Assembly: GCA_020633125.1 (NCBI GenBank)
Contig: JACKEH010000073.1
Location: 1 to 19,586 of the forward strand
Length of the DNA stretch: 19,586 nucleotides
Direction of reading: 5' to 3'
Source: Sandaracinus sp.
GTDB lineage: Bacteria; Myxococcota_A; Polyangia; Polyangiales; Houyiibacteriaceae
The notes beneath the pieces are model-generated. The model was not told the origin of the DNA, ran no database searches, and saw nothing but the letters and a program-made list of their open reading frames with translations. The position numbers were made by a program, and so were the translations under genes. Shown here piece after piece: positions 9,931-16,451 of this stretch. The stretch's first letter is position 1, and every line of letters starts with the position of its first letter.

Positions 9931-10311
9931 ATGGAGAGCTTCGCGATCGCTCGGGATCCGATCTGGCGTGCCCCGCTTCTGCTCATCGGCGCGACGGAGG
10001 CACGCAGCGTCGCCACGCTCGAGGACGACGCGTTGGACCTACGCTTCGGCATCGCGCACGTGCGAATCCCCTACGGCGCGATTCGCACGATCCGACGTCG
10101 CGGCTGGCCGTGGTACCTCGGCATCGGGATTCGGATCGCCGGCGACAAGACCTTGGGTCTGGTCGGCTCGACCGCTGGCGTGGTGGAGATCGCGCTCGAA
10201 GCGCCGACCGTCGAAGGGGTGCTCTTCATGCGTCACCCACGAAACGTCGCCGTCTCGTTGGTTTTGCCGGAAGCCTTCGAAGAGGCGTTGCAGCGCCGGA
10301 TGTCGTCGTGA
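9931..10311 (+). CDS. Small hypothetical protein (126 aa)
   Basis: This is a small soluble protein with no signal peptide. It has a strand-rich pattern: a run of short beta segments (APLLLIGATEA, DALDLRFGIAHVRIPYGAIRTI, WPWYLGIGIRI, TLGLVGS, VVEIALEAP) followed by a final amphipathic helix (PEAFEEALQRRM). The IPYGAI motif and the final DPxAF-EAL-like helix remind me, from memory only, of small bacterial PH-fold-like proteins annotated as hypothetical. The ATG at 9931 lacks a strong ribosome-binding site. It probably shares a transcript with the ferritin-like gene upstream. Confidence 0.75.
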   Translation: MESFAIARDPIWRAPLLLIGATEARSVATLEDDALDLRFGIAHVRIPYGAIRTIRRRGWPWYLGIGIRIAGDKTLGLVGSTAGVVEIALEAPTVEGVLFMRHPRNVAVSLVLPEAFEEALQRRMSS

Positions 10312-10407
10312 GCTGATTCATAGGCGAAATCGGGAGTTTACGAGCCTCTCTCGAACGGCCTTCGCTTCCTTTGACCCGAACGTGGGTCGCGCCGCCTCTG
10401 TGAAGGC

Positions 10408-11493
10408 ATGCGCTACTGGACGATGCTCGTGTTGCTCTTCGCGTGTGTGAACGACCCGGCGGGCATGGAGGACGACGGCGGCACGCGTCGCCCTCGCACC
10501 GATGGAGGAGGCCGGGTGGAGACCGACGGCGGGGTCCCGATGCCGACGGAGGATGGTGGGATTCCGACGTCGACCGACGACGCGACGGTTCCGCCGATGG
10601 GCACCGACGCGGGCATGAGCACCGATCCGGAGCTCCCCGGGCCCGGCAGCTGCCACGGATACGCGACGCGCTATTGGGATTGCTGCAAGGCGCATTGCGG
10701 CTGGTCGGGCAACGTACCCGAAGGTGTGTCGCCCGCGACGAGCTGTGGCCTCGACGACGCGCCGCTCTCGGACACCAACGTCGCGAGCTCCTGCGACGGA
10801 TCGGGCGGTTCGTTCACGTGCTTCTCGATGGCGCCGCGCGCGATCAGCGACACGCTCTCGTACGGCTACGCGGCGGTGCCGGCCGACGGCGACATCTGCG
10901 GGCGCTGCTACCGCCTCGATTTCACCGGGGAGGGTCATTACAACGCCGCGGATCCCGGATCGCGCGCGCTGATGGGCCGCACGATGATCGTGCAGGCCAC
11001 GAACATCGGACACGATGTCGGCGGGGGTCAGTTCGACTTGCTCATTCCCGGTGGCGGCGTCGGCCTCTTCAACGCGTGCAGCCGGCAATGGGGCGTGTCG
11101 GACGCGGAGCTCGGTGCGCAATACGGCGGTCTGCTGACGGCGTGTCAGGCGTCGCACTCGGATCACGACGCCGTCCGTGGATGCGTGCGTGACCGTTGCC
11201 ACGCGATCTTCGACGAGCCGCAGTTCGCGGAGCTGCGCGCGGGCTGCGATTGGTTCGTCGACTGGTACCACGCAGCCGACAACCCGAACCTCACCTTCCG
11301 AGAGGTCGCGTGCCCGGCCGATCTCATCGCGGAGTCGGGGGTGGACCGTCGACCGCTCGACGACGTCGCGGGCAGCTGTGGAGGCGGCGGCGAGCCCGAG
11401 ACCTGCGAGTGCGATTGCAGCTGGACGATGGGCGGCGCGGCGTGTGGCGCGAACGACGGAAGCTGTTGTTGGCGGGAGTGCTGCGGGAGCTGA
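10408..11493 (+). CDS. Glycoside hydrolase family 45 endoglucanase, lipoprotein-type signal
   Basis: This 361-aa exported protein has an N-terminal signal with a possible lipobox LFAC (Cys 13), an Asp/Gly/Thr-rich linker to about residue 80, a GH45 catalytic domain (about 81-312) and a short Cys-rich tail. The GH45 signature is clear: ATRYWDCCKAHCGW (86-99) contains Asp 91, equivalent to the catalytic Asp 10 of fungal EGV. GHDVGGGQFDLLIPGGGVGLF (201-221) contains Asp 210, equivalent to catalytic Asp 121, and Asp 203, equivalent to the assisting Asp 114. Further matches are CGRCYRLDFTG, MIVQATNIG, DWFVDWYHAADNPNLTFREV and CPADLI. It should hydrolyse internal beta-1,4-glucan bonds with inversion. 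The ATG at 10408 has GAAGG upstream. GH45 is mainly known from fungi and invertebrates, so a bacterial member is notable. The Cys-rich tail (333-359) may be a binding module. Confidence 0.93.
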   Translation: MRYWTMLVLLFACVNDPAGMEDDGGTRRPRTDGGGRVETDGGVPMPTEDGGIPTSTDDATVPPMGTDAGMSTDPELPGPGSCHGYATRYWDCCKAHCGWSGNVPEGVSPATSCGLDDAPLSDTNVASSCDGSGGSFTCFSMAPRAISDTLSYGYAAVPADGDICGRCYRLDFTGEGHYNAADPGSRALMGRTMIVQATNIGHDVGGGQFDLLIPGGGVGLFNACSRQWGVSDAELGAQYGGLLTACQASHSDHDAVRGCVRDRCHAIFDEPQFAELRAGCDWFVDWYHAADNPNLTFREVACPADLIAESGVDRRPLDDVAGSCGGGGEPETCECDCSWTMGGAACGANDGSCCWRECCGS

Positions 11494-11546
11494 GCTCGAT
11501 CGTTCCTTCGCGCGCGGCTCGGGTAGAGTCGCGCGCGGAGGTGCAC

Positions 11547-11720
11547 GTGGACGATCGGAGCTCGGCGTTGATGCAGGCCTTGGCGGGGCTCGGGGTCGCG
11601 TCCGACGAAGCGTCGGAGCTGGTCTCGGAGCACGAGCGCGGAAGCTCCACGCTGATCAGCTTCGCTCGAACACACGCCACACCACGAGCACGCCGAGGAG
11701 GAGCGCGGGCAAGGTCGTGA
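11547..11720 (+). CDS. Possible small ORF overlapping the MAPEG gene (57 aa)
   Basis: A GTG at 11547 has GGAGG six bases upstream. The first ~45 codons read as a plausible helical peptide (SSALMQALAGLGVASDEASELVSEHERG), with composition typical of real protein. The last ~20 codons run antisense through the end of the MAPEG gene and are Arg-rich like a shadow frame. It could be a short gene whose end was lost, or chance. No function can be given. Confidence 0.3.
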   Translation: MDDRSSALMQALAGLGVASDEASELVSEHERGSSTLISFARTHATPRARRGGARARS

Positions 11721-12044
11721 GCACCATGCCGAAGGCGCGCTCCTTCGCGTCGTAGCGGAGGTGATGGACCACGCGACCGACGAAGAACGAGACCCCGCGG
11801 CCCAGAGCCACGTGTTCTCGGTGCCGAGCAGGTCGGCGGCGAGCAGAACCATCGCGAAGAGGGGCGCGTTCTCGACGAAGTTGCCGTGAATGCGCATGGC
11901 CTTGTGCAGCGTCGGGTCGCCGCCGTCGCCGCGAAGCACGCCGAGCCGACCTCGAATGGGGCCGATCCACGCGCCGAAGAGGAAGAGGCTCGCCGCACAG
12001 AGCGCGAGGAAGACGAGCGACACGTCGAGATTCTCCAGTTCCAC
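11656..12044 (-). pseudogene. MAPEG family membrane protein gene with a 1-nt frameshift
   Basis: The product would be a 129-aa four-helix membrane protein of the MAPEG family. The frame from the GTG at 12044 (preceded by GGAGGT) encodes a first hydrophobic helix, DPTLHKAMRIHGNFVENAPL, which carries the family's R-x-H-x-N-x-x-E-x-x-P signature, and a second helix ending LWAAG. The rest of the family pattern, VSFFVGRVVHHLRYD and two more helices ending in VVWRVFERS, is in the next frame. One additional G in the G-run at 11793-11796 would restore a single frame. MAPEG members act in glutathione or lipid-mediator metabolism in eukaryotes; bacterial members are mostly of unknown substrate. The short homopolymer makes an assembly or sequencing error as likely as a true mutation. 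It is divergent from the small ORF at 12158. Confidence 0.8.
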
Positions 12045-12157
12045 GATTCACCTCCGAGGGCGCGGGGCCCGGTTTCGAAGGGGTGACGAACGAGGGCCTC
12101 GCGGATCGACAGCGAGGGCGACCTTTTCTGGCTGCGCTCGCTTGGTAGGGTTCGGGG

Positions 12158-12277
12158 GTGACCCGAGACCCGCATCGACCCGAGGGCGCCTCGCCGGCTG
12201 CGGTGCGTCGCGCGATCGGGATCGCGTGTTTCGTGATCGCGCTGGTCGCCTCGCTGGTGTGGCTCGAGCTCCGTTGA
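12158..12277 (+). CDS. Possible small single-pass membrane peptide (39 aa)
   Basis: A GTG at 12158 opens a 39-codon frame. It has a hydrophilic N-terminus (TRDPHRPEGASPAAVRR), one convincing hydrophobic helix (AIGIACFVIALVASLVWLEL) and an immediate stop. Positive residues before the helix predict an N-in orientation. The run of G just before the start is a weak ribosome-binding site. It lies in a gap that otherwise has no gene. The membrane-peptide pattern is the only support. Confidence 0.45.
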   Translation: MTRDPHRPEGASPAAVRRAIGIACFVIALVASLVWLELR

Positions 12278-12397
12278 GCCTCGAGAGAATCGGGGGGCGG
12301 GAGCGTGCGTCACAGGCGACGCCGCCGTGGGGGGCGTCGACACGAAACGCAACGATCGCGCAACGCGCCCGCAGGAGCGCGGCGCGAGCTTGGTCTC

Positions 12398-12901
12398 ATG
12401 TCCGACCGCGCCGCCGCCTTCCTCCTCGCGCTTCGCGCGAACGACCAGCCCGACCCCGCGACGCGTGACCGCATCTGGCGTCGTATCGCGACCTCGCTGC
12501 GACCCCGCCGGGTGGTGCTCGTGGTCTTCCCCTACTCGCTGCAGGTCGGGGCGAAGTTGCCGGCGGACGTCGACACGTCGATCGCGCTCGTTTCGCACCT
12601 TCGTGAGCGCGGGCACCGCGTGCTGGTGGCCTTCGACGAGGTCGAGGCCAAGCGCGCGCTGCGCACCCACGCCATCGACGCGCTCGTGCTTCACGCGAGC
12701 CAGCGCTACGCGGCGACGCTGATCGCTCGGTCGCGGCTGCGCGGGAGCGCGGTTCGGGTCGTGGTGTTGGCGCCGGCCGAAGACCACGCCGTCGAGCGTG
12801 GGTGGCGCGCCGGTGCCGACGCGGTGCTCGTCACGCCCGCCCTCGAGCACGTCGAGCAAGAGCTCGTCGGCATTCGACCCACTCACCGAAAGGAAATGTG
12901 A
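12398..12901 (+). CDS. Degenerate response-regulator receiver domain protein (167 aa)
   Basis: After an Arg-rich helical N-terminus (about 1-37), residues 38-157 follow the alternating pattern of a CheY-like receiver: RRVVLVVFPYS (strand 1), DTSIALVSHLRERGHRVLVAFD (helix 1, strand 2), AKRALRTHAIDALVLHAS (helix 2, strand 3), VRVVVLAPAED (strand 4) and RAGADAVLVTP (helix 4, strand 5). The key residues are missing. The acidic pair after strand 1 is Phe-Pro, the phospho-acceptor position is His 99 instead of Asp, and the conserved Lys is Thr 146. It therefore cannot be phosphorylated in the normal way and is best seen as a pseudo-receiver. The ATG at 12398 is chosen because upstream in-frame codons are Arg-rich and unlike protein. 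Its TGA overlaps the ATG of the next gene by one base, so translation is probably coupled. An inverted repeat (12317-12323 with 12333-12339) lies upstream. Confidence 0.7.
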   Translation: MSDRAAAFLLALRANDQPDPATRDRIWRRIATSLRPRRVVLVVFPYSLQVGAKLPADVDTSIALVSHLRERGHRVLVAFDEVEAKRALRTHAIDALVLHASQRYAATLIARSRLRGSAVRVVVLAPAEDHAVERGWRAGADAVLVTPALEHVEQELVGIRPTHRKEM

Positions 12902-13263
12902 TGACCCGTACGATGCTTCCCGCCGCCGCCCTCTGTCTGCTCGCCACCGCGACCCTCGCGCAACCGCGCGGTGGTCCGCCCGCGGCGGCGTTCGAGGCCT
13001 GCGAAGACAAGGCGCGCGGTGATGCGTGCAGCTTCACCGACGGCGACCGAACGATGTCGGGCACGTGCGGCGGACCGGAGGACCGGCCGCTCGCGTGTGG
13101 ACCCTCGCGCCCGCATGGACCGCCGCCGGAGGCCTTCGAAGCCTGCGAGGGGATCGAGTCGGGCGACGCGTGCGTCGTCGACACGCCGGACGGGACGGTG
13201 GAAGGGACGTGTGAGGACGGACCTTCGGGCAGGGCGTGTCGGTTGCCGCGTCCGTCGCGGTGA
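12901..13263 (+). CDS. Secreted Cys-repeat protein (120 aa)
   Basis: The ATG at 12901 shares its A with the stop of the preceding gene and is preceded by AAGGAA. A Sec signal peptide ends at TLA/QP (cleavage after about residue 20). The mature protein is two copies of a ~35-residue unit: FEACEDKARGDAC...GTC...LAC (31-66) and FEACEGIESGDAC...GTC...RAC (79-113). Each copy has four Cys in the same spacing (34, 43, 56, 66 and 82, 91, 104, 113), so two disulfides per repeat are expected. Such FEAC-x-GDAC repeats are found, from memory, in small exported proteins of many Gram-negative bacteria without known function. Coupling to a cytoplasmic pseudo-receiver is unexplained. Confidence 0.75.
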   Translation: MTRTMLPAAALCLLATATLAQPRGGPPAAAFEACEDKARGDACSFTDGDRTMSGTCGGPEDRPLACGPSRPHGPPPEAFEACEGIESGDACVVDTPDGTVEGTCEDGPSGRACRLPRPSR

Positions 13264-13372
13264 TCGCCAGGGCTTGGGGCGCGTGGCGGCGTCGCCTTTT
13301 TGCCGCTTGTGCGCCACGAATCGGCCGTGTTTCGTGGGCGTTCGTGACGCGAAGCGCGTGGCGGCGAAGCCG

Positions 13373-13470
13373 TCGTGGCCTCGGAGGCAGAGACCGAGAC
13401 GGCGCTTCGCGCCACCGCCACTTCGTGGCCTCGGAGGCAGAGACGGAGGCGGCGCTTTGCGCCACGGCCA
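13373..13470. repeat. Two imperfect 48-bp direct repeats
   Basis: Positions 13373-13420 and 13423-13470 are two copies of a 48-bp unit beginning TCGTGGCCTCGGAGGCAGAG with only a few substitutions, at a 50-bp period. They lead directly into the 12-bp tandem repeat. A weaker related stretch (GCGTGGCGGCGAAGCC) precedes them. Confidence 0.75.
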
Positions 13471-13598
13471 CCGAGACGGCCACCGACACGGGCACCGACA
13501 CGGCCACCGAGACGGCCACCGAGACGGCCACCGACACGGCCACCGACACGGCCACCGAGACGGCCACCGACACGGGCACCGACACAGGCACCGACACG
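13467..13598. repeat. 12-bp tandem repeat, 11 units
   Basis: Eleven contiguous units of the form GCCACCGAGACG or GCCACCGACACG (third base of some units G instead of C; one unit ends ACA) run from 13467 to 13598. The only variable positions are the G/C in GAGACG/GACACG and the initial GCC/GGC. The repeat lies in the 369-bp gap between the stops of two convergent genes (13263 and 13633). It is open in several frames, but no frame has a start signal or joins a recognisable protein, so I treat it as a non-coding minisatellite. Apart from it and the adjacent 48-bp repeats I see nothing in this gap. Confidence 0.85.
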
Positions 13599-13632
13599 GC
13601 GCACGGGCACGGCGACCGTCAGCCGCCGCTCC

Positions 13633-15873
13633 TCACCCGAGCGCCCAATGCGGTCCTGCGCTCCACCCGAGAAAGCGCCGTCCGCCATCCCACGTCCGAC
13701 CGTCCGCCGTGAAACGCTCGCCGCGAACGAGCGCGTCGAGGCCGACGAGCGCCGGTTGAAACGATAGCCGCGAGGGCATGTCGCGCTCCGTCTCCCAGAC
13801 GCGGGCGACGAACGTGCGTTGGGTCGCTTCGTCGGTCGCCGAGAGGAAGAAGAGCATCTGGCGCCACGCGTAGGCGGCGTTCTTCACGTTGCGAAGCGCG
13901 ATGGCGCCCCGTGGCAGCTCGCGGGCCATGCGTCGACGAACGTCCTCGAACGCGCGCCACGCGAGCGCCTCGGCGTCGATCTCGACTTCGAGATCGCCCG
14001 TGACGAGCGCGAGGCCGTGCGTGGTGAGGATCTGCGATTGCTCGAGGATGCGGCCGTTCGCGACGACGGCGCGCGCGCACGGACCCGCGAGCTCGGCGCG
14101 GACACGGCAGAGCGCGTCGTACTCCGGATAGGTCGCAACCCCCCAGCGGCTCTTGGTCGCGTGCATCGAGCCCAACGCGCGCGCGTCGACGTCGTAGTAG
14201 CGCGCGTAGAGCGAGCCGAAGAGCCGTTCGCTCGCGCGCTGCGCCGCCTGCACGAACTTCGACGAGAACGTGCCCATGAAGATGTCGGCCGCGATCTCTT
14301 CCGTGAACGGCAGATCGAGGCCGGCCAGATTCGCGAGGTTCCGCAGCTCGGCGACGAGCGGGTTCGGCAAGATCGTCTGCGGGTACGTCGTGACGTGAAG
14401 GCCCGCGAGCTCGCGCAGGACGTCGCGCGCGGCGCGAACGAAGACCTCGTCGGCCTTCGCGCCGACCGTCCGATGCAACGCCGCGACCCACGGCAGCTCA
14501 CGCAACCGCGTTTGATGTTGCAGATCGAGCAGCAACAACGAGCGCCGTCGCGCGAAGGCGAGCTGGACGCGTCGGTAGAGCGCTTCGACGCGCGCGTCGC
14601 CGGCCGCGTCGCCGAAATGACGCGCGCTGACGCGGGCCGTGCGTTGCGGCGCGACCGTGGCGAGCATCTCGCCGGAGCGCAGGACGCCTCGTGCGATCAG
14701 CGTCGGCAGCGGCGCCGAGAGGCAACGCTGCGCCTTGCCGACGATCGCGCGCGGGACCGGCGTCGTGGCGTCGTGCGCGCGGACCGGGCCGAGCGTCGCG
14801 TCGAGCTCCGGTCGGCCGTCGTCCGGCTCGCCGGATGCCTCGATGCGGGCCGCGACGACCTCCGCGATCGCGCGATGCGTCGGGCGCGACGCGTGGGCGA
14901 GCTCGGCCGCGCGACGAACGCGGTGCGCCTCGTCGTGCGGCGCGCCGTGCTTGTCGAGCCGACCCGCGAGCGCGTGAAGAACACGCGCGCGCTCGCTGGC
15001 GTCGAGCGGTCGCCGAAGACGCGTGACCAACCCCGCGCGCAGCCGGTGGTAGGTGCTCTTCGATCGCTGGTGCTTGGTGCAACGCGCCTGTGCGCGTGCC
15101 GCCTCGTCGTCGGCGAGGAAGGCGCGAACGCGCGCGAGCCACGCCTCGTCGGCCTCGTCGTCGAGCGTGCCGATGGCGCGTCCACCGACGAGACGCGGGC
15201 GCTCTCCGACGACACGCTCGAGCCAGAGCGCGACCGCGCGATCGGCCAGCGGCGCCCAGACCGCGAGCGCTTCGTTCATCGCGAGGACCTGCGCCTGCGG
15301 GCGAAGCTCTCGAAGCGAGGCCGCGACCTCGTGCGCGCTTCGCAGGTGAACACGATCGCCGCCGTCGTCGACGCGTGCCGCCGGGCGCGGGTAGAAGCGC
15401 AGCCGGTCGGCGAACGGAAGGATCGTCTCGACGAGGGCGGCGGCCTCGTCGTGCGCGCGGCGGTCGAGCAACCACGTGACGACCAGCAGCGCGGCCTCCT
15501 CCGGGACGTCGATGCGGTAGTCGCCGGTGTCGAGCATCTCGCGCAGCGCCTGCCGGCCTGCGTCGGAGAGGAAGTGTTGGTTGAGCGTCTGCCGGGCGGA
15601 ACCGTCGGTCCGTGCGTCGAGCGCGCTCAACCACGCACGCTCGTGCGGCAAGAGCGGACCGCCGGCGCGGTACTTCCCGGTGGCGAAGCCGCCGTGCGCG
15701 ACCTCGAGGGTGACCCACGCCGGCGTGCCTCCGACGGGCGTGCGCGAGCCGACCGTGAGGCGGCCGCTCGAGAGCCCGTCGAGCACGTCACGCCACTGGC
15801 GGACGCGCGGCGAGTCGGAAGAGAAACGAAGCGCAGCGGCGAGCTGCGCGAGGGCGTAGGAGGCGAACGACAT
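13633..15873 (-). CDS. Large protein of unknown function (746 aa)
   Basis: I cannot assign this protein to a family. It starts at an ATG at 15873 (MSFASYALAQLAAAL), which fits the drop in protein-like composition upstream, though no clear ribosome-binding site is present. It has no signal peptide or membrane helix and should be cytoplasmic. It appears largely alpha-helical. Recognisable blocks are an N-terminal GGFATGKY region near residue 65, a central helical Arg-rich part (about 250-400), LLLLDLQHQTRLRELPWVAALH, YPQTILPNPLVAELRNLANLAGL, TEEIAADIFMGTFSSKFVQAA and LYARYYDVDA. In the C-terminal third NGRILEQSQILTTHGLALV may be a conserved core. No catalytic motif I know is visible. It converges with the Cys-repeat gene across the tandem repeats and lies next to the tRNA-like array, which is on the same strand upstream. 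Confidence 0.8.
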   Translation of the reverse strand: MSFASYALAQLAAALRFSSDSPRVRQWRDVLDGLSSGRLTVGSRTPVGGTPAWVTLEVAHGGFATGKYRAGGPLLPHERAWLSALDARTDGSARQTLNQHFLSDAGRQALREMLDTGDYRIDVPEEAALLVVTWLLDRRAHDEAAALVETILPFADRLRFYPRPAARVDDGGDRVHLRSAHEVAASLRELRPQAQVLAMNEALAVWAPLADRAVALWLERVVGERPRLVGGRAIGTLDDEADEAWLARVRAFLADDEAARAQARCTKHQRSKSTYHRLRAGLVTRLRRPLDASERARVLHALAGRLDKHGAPHDEAHRVRRAAELAHASRPTHRAIAEVVAARIEASGEPDDGRPELDATLGPVRAHDATTPVPRAIVGKAQRCLSAPLPTLIARGVLRSGEMLATVAPQRTARVSARHFGDAAGDARVEALYRRVQLAFARRRSLLLLDLQHQTRLRELPWVAALHRTVGAKADEVFVRAARDVLRELAGLHVTTYPQTILPNPLVAELRNLANLAGLDLPFTEEIAADIFMGTFSSKFVQAAQRASERLFGSLYARYYDVDARALGSMHATKSRWGVATYPEYDALCRVRAELAGPCARAVVANGRILEQSQILTTHGLALVTGDLEVEIDAEALAWRAFEDVRRRMARELPRGAIALRNVKNAAYAWRQMLFFLSATDEATQRTFVARVWETERDMPSRLSFQPALVGLDALVRGERFTADGRTWDGGRRFLGWSAGPHWALG

Positions 15874-15982
15874 GAGCGTGTCTCGTGGTCGTGGGATGCG
15901 AGCTTCGGAGTCTCGAGGTGCGCGAATCAGTTGCGAAAGGCGAGCGATTTGCGCGTGGTACCGAACGCAGGAGGCACCGCCG

Positions 15983-16000
15983 CCCACGCTCACGCGTGGG
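15983..16000. other. Hairpin upstream of the 746-aa gene
   Basis: CCCACGC (15983-15989) pairs with GCGTGGG (15994-16000) around TCAC. It stands about 110 bp before the ATG of the 746-aa gene on the minus strand. Just beside it, GAACGCAGGAG at about 15963-15973 repeats the 3' end of the tRNA-like bodies further downstream, so this may be the remnant of another copy. Confidence 0.35.
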
Positions 16001-16018
16001 GACGGTAGTTTCGCGGAC

Positions 16019-16060
16019 TCGTGCAGCTACGCGGACTTGGGTCCGCTCCGCTTTGCACGA
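16019..16060. other. Nested two-stem dyad next to the tRNA-like array
   Basis: The outer arms TCGTGCA (16019-16025) and TGCACGA (16054-16060) are perfectly complementary. Inside them GCGGAC (16031-16036) pairs with GTCCGC (16041-16046) around TTGG. It borders directly on the most degenerate tRNA-like copy and could be a terminator for transcripts leaving the array on the minus strand, or a remnant of a rearranged copy. Confidence 0.45.
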
Positions 16061-16128
16061 CTCCGCTTCAATCCGAACCTGCTCCCTCCCGGTATCCAGC
16101 CGGGTACTCGCCGATGAGCTTCTTCGGG
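16059..16128 (-). repeat. tRNA-like element, degenerate copy (anticodon-loop triplet GGA)
   Basis: On the minus strand this copy has the acceptor-like CCCGAAG, D stem GCTC/GAGT, anticodon stem CCCGG/CCGGG with loop CTGGATA, and the 5' half of the T arm (GCAGGTTCG). Beyond that the 3' half of the T stem and acceptor stem have been replaced by unrelated sequence, so it cannot fold as a full cloverleaf. The triplet at 34-36 would be GGA, but a serine tRNA should have a long variable arm and this one is 5 nt. I regard it as a chimeric remnant of the repeat family. Confidence 0.6.
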
Positions 16129-16163
16129 GTGGGGCACGAAATGGCGCTGGGGCGCGTTCGTGT

Positions 16164-16237
16164 CGGTCCTGAACGCAGGGGTCGAACCTGCTCCCTCCCG
16201 GTCCCTAGCCGGGTGCTCGCCGATGAGCTTCTTCAGG
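16164..16237 (-). tRNA. tRNA-like element (anticodon-loop triplet AGG), possible pseudo-tRNA
   Basis: Read on the minus strand, the 70-nt body (16168-16237) folds as a cloverleaf. It has acceptor CCTGAAG/GTTCAGG (six pairs plus a G-G mismatch), D stem GCTC/GAGC with loop ATCGGC, anticodon stem CCCGG/CCGGG with loop CTAGGGA, 5-nt variable region, and T stem GCAGG/CCTGC with loop TTCGACC. The T arm is fully canonical, U33 is present and 37 is a purine. The 3' end continues A-CCG, close to discriminator-CCA. Against a normal tRNA are A instead of U at position 8 and the very short D loop. A triplet AGG would read proline CCU. I call it tRNA-like and not a confirmed tRNA. Confidence 0.5.
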
Positions 16238-16320
16238 ATGGTGGGCGACGCGAGAAGGGCGCGGCTGCGCGCTCGTGTCGTGCTCAGAACGATCGTGCGA
16301 CGGAGTGCCGACGACGATTG

Positions 16321-16396
16321 TGGACCTGAACGCAGGGGTCGAACCTGCTCCCTCCCGGTAGTGAGCCGGGTGCTCGGCCGCATGAGCTTCTTCAGG
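16321..16396 (-). tRNA. tRNA-like element (anticodon-loop triplet CAC), possible pseudo-tRNA
   Basis: The body (16325-16396, 72 nt on the minus strand) is identical to the neighbouring copy in acceptor, anticodon and T stems. It differs in an 8-nt D loop (ATGCGGCC) and in the anticodon loop, CTCACTA, with triplet CAC (would read valine GUG). The base at 37 is T, which is unusual for a functional tRNA. After the acceptor stem comes T then CCA, so a 3' CCA is encoded. Position 8 is again A. Confidence 0.5.
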
Positions 16397-16451
16397 ATGG
16401 GCGGGCGACGCGAGAAGGGCGCGGCTCGCGCTCGTGTCGTACCGAAACACG

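Noticed and set aside
10371..10392. A TTGACC -35 element and GACCC/GGGTC dyad before the GH45 gene
   Set aside because: No -10-like sequence lies at a suitable distance, and short dyads of this size are frequent by chance at this GC content.
13236..13712. A coding interpretation of the 12-bp repeats (Thr-rich TDTATETA protein)
   Set aside because: There is no start signal, the upstream part is Arg-rich shadow, and the frame is not linked to the preceding gene, which ends with a normal stop at 13263.
13819..16008. A 729-codon open frame opposite the 746-aa gene
   Set aside because: It is rich in Arg and has no protein-like hydrophobic pattern; the minus-strand frame has balanced composition and conserved-looking blocks, so I accept only that one.
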